From contig JANQNX010000014.1 in assembly GCA_028279365.1 (NCBI GenBank), positions 331,921 to 395,920 on the forward strand: a stretch of 64,000 bases of DNA. Reading direction: 5' to 3'. The DNA comes from Gammaproteobacteria bacterium. GTDB taxonomy: Bacteria > Pseudomonadota > Gammaproteobacteria > Eutrophobiales > Eutrophobiaceae. Below the pieces are notes generated by a model. It was not told the DNA's origin, did no database searches, and saw nothing but the letters and a program-made list of their open reading frames with translations. Each line of letters starts with the position of its first letter. Position 1 is the first letter of the stretch. The position numbers were made by a program, and so were the translations under genes. This document shows, one piece after another, positions 60,874 to 64,000 of the stretch.

Positions 60874-63141
60874 ATGATAAAAAATATTTCATTTTTAACA
60901 ATAAATAAAACCATTGCTATGGTAATAAGTTATTTATTACTCATGCATAGTCATCCAATTTATGCAGAAGACAATACTGACGAAACCATAAGACAGCTTC
61001 CATCGATCAGTGTTGATGAAATCTTTCCCGATGATATTCGCTACACGCCAGGTGCGGCGAGTAGTTTATTCTCTGAAGAGATTGAACAACTTCGACCCTA
61101 TACTTTACATGATGCATTTGATTTTACGCCTGGCGTAAGAACGATAGATGATGATGTCCTTGGCCGACGCTCTGGTATCGGTATACGAGGGGCCCCATCA
61201 CGTCGTTCACGCAAAACCTTGTTGCTTGAAGATGGTACACCGATTAACGGCTCTGCTTATCTTGATCCTAGTGCGCATTACACGCCTCCAATAGAAAGGC
61301 TGGAGAGTATTGATGTGCTTAAAGGTGCGGGTCATGTACTTTATGGTCCATTAAACAATCACGGTATTGTTAACTTTCGAACAAAGACAGCAACATTAAC
61401 GCCTCAAACAGATTTGGATATAACCGGTGGTACACAAGACACGATGAAGGCGCATTTAATGCATCGTCGAACCATTGGTCCAGTTGGTATGGTTTTATCT
61501 TATACCGGAGTAAATGCTGACGGTATATTCGATGTTGAAAATACGAAATTTCATGATTTCTTCGGCAATTTTAATTGGAAAGTCAATCCACAACACGAAT
61601 TAGATGTCTCATTTTTATATTTCACTGAACGTAGTGATGGATATGATGAGAGTAATTTATTACCCGCAGAGTTTAGTCGTGCACCTTTTAGTAAGGCTGG
61701 CCGTTTAGCGAGATTTGGTGGTAATACGACTGAAACGGGTTGGGGACAGCAGTTTAATAATATCAGTATTGAATATTACAAAACTGACCTTAAGCATGAT
61801 TTCCAGATAACTGATAAGCTATCAATGGTAAATCGATTCTTTGCTACCGACTTGGATCGCCCAAGGTTTACAGTTGATCCTGACGACATCACCTTTAATC
61901 CAAATTCAGCCGTGCTCGATTTTGATGGTGGTGGTGGTACGCCATTTATACAAGGAGCACAAGGTGAAATGGTTGGAAGGGAGAGACTCTATCGTACCTA
62001 TGGCGTTGAGTCCCGAATGGAGTATGCAGGTTTAGATGCATTGGGCTTAAACCATACCTTTCAATGGGGGGCTCGTTTCGAACGACATCTGCAAGATGAT
62101 AGACGCCGTGGCGGTGCAACGGGCGAGGTACTTGATATTGATAACCGTGGAAGATTAACCCGTGATGTAGAATTGCAAGCATGGGCCACATCGGTATTTT
62201 TCCAAGATATTGTCCAAGTTGGAAACTGGACAGTAACACCGGGATTACGTACTGAATATTACGAGCAAAAGCGACAACGAAAGAGTATTCCACTAGATCC
62301 AACTATACGAGATCGATTAACGACTAACAGAGCGCTATTATTACCAAGCATTAGTTTTCTTTATGATGGGCTTAACCAAACGCAGGTCTTCGCAAACGTG
62401 GCACGTGGTTATACGCCGGGTTTTGCAAGAACTGCCGAAGACGATCAGTTTCCATTAGAACCTGAAACCGGTATCAATTCACAGATTGGTTTACGTACAA
62501 TGGCATTTAGAGGTATCAGTCTTGAAACAGCTGTTTTTTATAACGTGATTACCGATACCATTGTACAGCTCCCATTTACCAATGATTTCCAGAACATTTT
62601 TATCAATGCTGCCAATTCAAGATCCTATGGCATGGACTTCAGCTTAAGGGCTGACTCGAATGCTTATATTGATTCCAAATATAACTGGTACGGTCAGGTT
62701 GCTTATAATTTTACCAATGCTGAATTTACTGAAGGCATAGTAGATGGTAATAGTGTACCTGAAATCCCTGAGCATGTTGCTGCTTTGACTCTAGGTGTTC
62801 AGCATACTTCTGGTTGGGACGTCAGTGCTACAGTAAGTCATTTTGGTAGTTTCTTTACCGATCCTAATAATACTGAAGCATTAACCGTTGCCAATGAAGA
62901 TGGGGATATACTCACTGCAGGCGATGACCTGGAAATTCGTGAGCCTATCGTCTTAGGTCGAGTAAAGAGTCATACCTTGTTATCGGCACGTGCCAGTTAT
63001 ACACCTCCTAGTTATGACAACCTTACCTTATGGGTGCAAGGCAGAAACTTGTTAGACAGGCTCTACATTGTTGATTTGGAAAACGGTATACGCCCAGGAG
63101 CAGAGCTAACCGTAACAGGTGGTTTCAGGCTGACATTTTAA
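60874..63141 (+). CDS. TonB-dependent receptor, FecA-like
   Basis: A 755-residue outer-membrane receptor. It starts at ATG 60874 (an ATG at 60853 is possible). Signal peptide (IAMVISYLLLMHSHPIYA), plug with SLFSEEIEQLRPYTLHDAFD, GRRSGIGIRGAPSRRSRKTL and RLESIDVLKGAGHVLYGPLN, then a barrel ending in TVTGGFRLTF. The plug wording (IRGxPxRRSRKTLLLEDGxP) recalls FecA/ferric citrate-type receptors. No FecI/FecR pair is near. The ligand is unknown but likely a ferric complex. Confidence 0.9.
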   Translation: MIKNISFLTINKTIAMVISYLLLMHSHPIYAEDNTDETIRQLPSISVDEIFPDDIRYTPGAASSLFSEEIEQLRPYTLHDAFDFTPGVRTIDDDVLGRRSGIGIRGAPSRRSRKTLLLEDGTPINGSAYLDPSAHYTPPIERLESIDVLKGAGHVLYGPLNNHGIVNFRTKTATLTPQTDLDITGGTQDTMKAHLMHRRTIGPVGMVLSYTGVNADGIFDVENTKFHDFFGNFNWKVNPQHELDVSFLYFTERSDGYDESNLLPAEFSRAPFSKAGRLARFGGNTTETGWGQQFNNISIEYYKTDLKHDFQITDKLSMVNRFFATDLDRPRFTVDPDDITFNPNSAVLDFDGGGGTPFIQGAQGEMVGRERLYRTYGVESRMEYAGLDALGLNHTFQWGARFERHLQDDRRRGGATGEVLDIDNRGRLTRDVELQAWATSVFFQDIVQVGNWTVTPGLRTEYYEQKRQRKSIPLDPTIRDRLTTNRALLLPSISFLYDGLNQTQVFANVARGYTPGFARTAEDDQFPLEPETGINSQIGLRTMAFRGISLETAVFYNVITDTIVQLPFTNDFQNIFINAANSRSYGMDFSLRADSNAYIDSKYNWYGQVAYNFTNAEFTEGIVDGNSVPEIPEHVAALTLGVQHTSGWDVSATVSHFGSFFTDPNNTEALTVANEDGDILTAGDDLEIREPIVLGRVKSHTLLSARASYTPPSYDNLTLWVQGRNLLDRLYIVDLENGIRPGAELTVTGGFRLTF

Positions 63142-63737
63142 TTTTTTAATTAGCAACAAACAACGAATGAATGTTTAACACATACCGGTTATCTAAAAGC
63201 AATTAGATAACCGGTATACTAACGATTTTCATTTTAAATTTTTTTATCGAAATTTTTACATCGAAAATTTGACTAATTACTTCCTCGCACTTGTAGTAAG
63301 GTTTTCATCTGCTTCGCAGTAGAGCTTCAGCTGAAAACTATAATGTCACCATTTGCTTTAATCTCAAATAAAGCGTTTTTTTGAACGGCAATGGACTGCC
63401 AGTAATTGAGACATAAGTAAGACCACTGTATATAACTGTAGTGTGCCACTTTATATGTCCACAAAATCTGCATCATAATTCAAATTTTTCTACATTTTTT
63501 TCAAGTCCCACTGTGTTACTCAGCATTGTTTTTAACCTCTGTTTTTTGTTTTAGTGAATAGGAAAAGTCAGTAAGAGATTGCTGCAACAGAAGCAAATCA
63601 AATTTCACATATAAATTGTAAGGAAAAGTGCCATAAAAGACGGGATTATTTCACTTTTTTATATATGCAATATGAATGATCTTGAAATTGATTTATATTT
63701 TATCGATTAGATTTGCTTAATATAAAGAGCTGTAAAA
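63142..63737. other. 600-base gap after the FecA-like receptor
   Basis: No gene seen. Apart from the terminator at 63182-63217 it has a hairpin-like segment with GTTTTCA and TGAAAAC arms at about 63299-63337 and is otherwise AT-rich. A promoter for the next gene is expected near 63690. Confidence 0.5.
63182..63217. terminator. Long perfect terminator hairpin
   Basis: ATACCGGTTATCTA (63182-63195) and TAGATAACCGGTAT (63204-63217), a 14-base perfect stem with an eight-base loop, 40 bases after the receptor stop. T-rich sequence follows after a short gap. Confidence 0.75.
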
Positions 63738-64000
63738 ATGTCTATTGCATATCGTCAATTTGATAATGGGGTAAAGAACCGAGCGAGCATCGATTTCATA
63801 ATAGGTAAAGCGGGAAAAAAATTTAAAGCTAGATATGATCTACTATTAGTCATAGCAATCAGTCTGTTTACTTTAGTTGTTTCTGCCTATTTTGATCTTT
63901 ACGAATTACTGTTTCATTGGACTCGCCAATATGACTGGTTTGAAATCGATGAGTTATTTATTACGACCCTGGTATTCTTCCCAGGTCTGGTTTGGTTTAG
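63738..64000 (+). CDS. N-terminal part of a membrane sensor protein, cut by the window edge
   Basis: From ATG 63738 the frame is open to the edge (87 residues). It begins MSIAYRQFDNGVKNRAS, has one membrane helix (LLLVIAISLFTLVVSAYFDL), a loop YELLFHWTRQYDWFEIDELF and a second helix starting ITTLVFFPGLVWF. This short two-helix opening, with the E-x-DE before helix two, is common in front of histidine kinase or GGDEF domains, but the output domain lies outside. Identity is therefore a guess. Confidence 0.55.
   Translation, partial: MSIAYRQFDNGVKNRASIDFIIGKAGKKFKARYDLLLVIAISLFTLVVSAYFDLYELLFHWTRQYDWFEIDELFITTLVFFPGLVWF

Noticed and set aside
63407-63416. TGAGACATAA again, the same 10-mer as in the island left-end repeat
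   Set aside because: Only one arm, no partner arms nearby and no tRNA repeat; a chance match is plausible.
1-64000. CRISPR arrays, transposase genes, rRNA genes
   Set aside because: No regularly spaced direct repeats, no transposase-like frames and no rRNA sequence were seen.

Overview
The window looks like a chromosome segment of a free-living, probably marine or aquatic, gammaproteobacterium with moderate to low GC. I infer this from gene content and order: secG followed by tRNA-Leu(GAG), the trpS-scpA-scpB-rluB block, clpS-clpA, dapE-dam-bolA-yciI-yciB, and a chromosomal moxR/Bat stress cluster. I do not assign a genus. Most of the window (about 1-57,700) is tightly packed chromosomal backbone. 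Two small pieces are clearly acquired.

Layout. 1-2,700: sugar-acid-type dehydrogenase (partial) and aldolase, small unknown genes, a macro-domain protein. 2,771-10,049: MoxR ATPase, DUF58, DUF4381, two von Willebrand proteins (one with TPRs and a Gln-rich tail), BatD and DUF1232, one co-directional operon. 10,042-15,824: small membrane or secreted proteins, a methyltransferase with a signal peptide, pgpA, a lytic transglycosylase, an RNA methylase, a chemoreceptor. 15,923-18,282: a candidate Pho box, then btaA-btaB for betaine lipid (DGTS) synthesis and a DCC-family gene. 18,283-19,428: a single integron gene cassette, complete with attC, carrying a HEPN-domain protein and no integrase nearby. 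19,592-28,481: DUF188 gene, then a TetR-controlled RND efflux operon. 28,681-31,390: 3-hydroxybutyrate dehydrogenase, acetoacetate decarboxylase and patatin. 31,558-35,836: ilvD, argE, argA. 36,134-38,214: aldehyde ferredoxin oxidoreductase with a MoaD-like partner. 38,234-43,447: clpA/clpS, a LysR regulator divergent from isocitrate lyase. 43,512-47,149: PepSY membrane protein and TonB receptor. 47,650-57,618: housekeeping genes.

At 57,632 lies tRNA-Leu(GAG). Its last 54 bases are repeated (53/54 identical) at 59,562-59,615, bracketing a 1.9 kb AT-rich mini-island with a ClpP/SppA-fold protease and a small protein but no integrase. Beyond it come a PEP-CTERM-like protein, a gene remnant, a FecA-like receptor and the start of a membrane sensor protein. 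The usual gammaproteobacterial genes after this tRNA (rimP-nusA) are not seen, so the right end may belong to a larger accessory region.

The best candidates for something new are the lone HEPN integron cassette and the integrase-less tRNA-Leu mini-island with its protease. A PhoB-controlled betaine-lipid operon is the best metabolic find.
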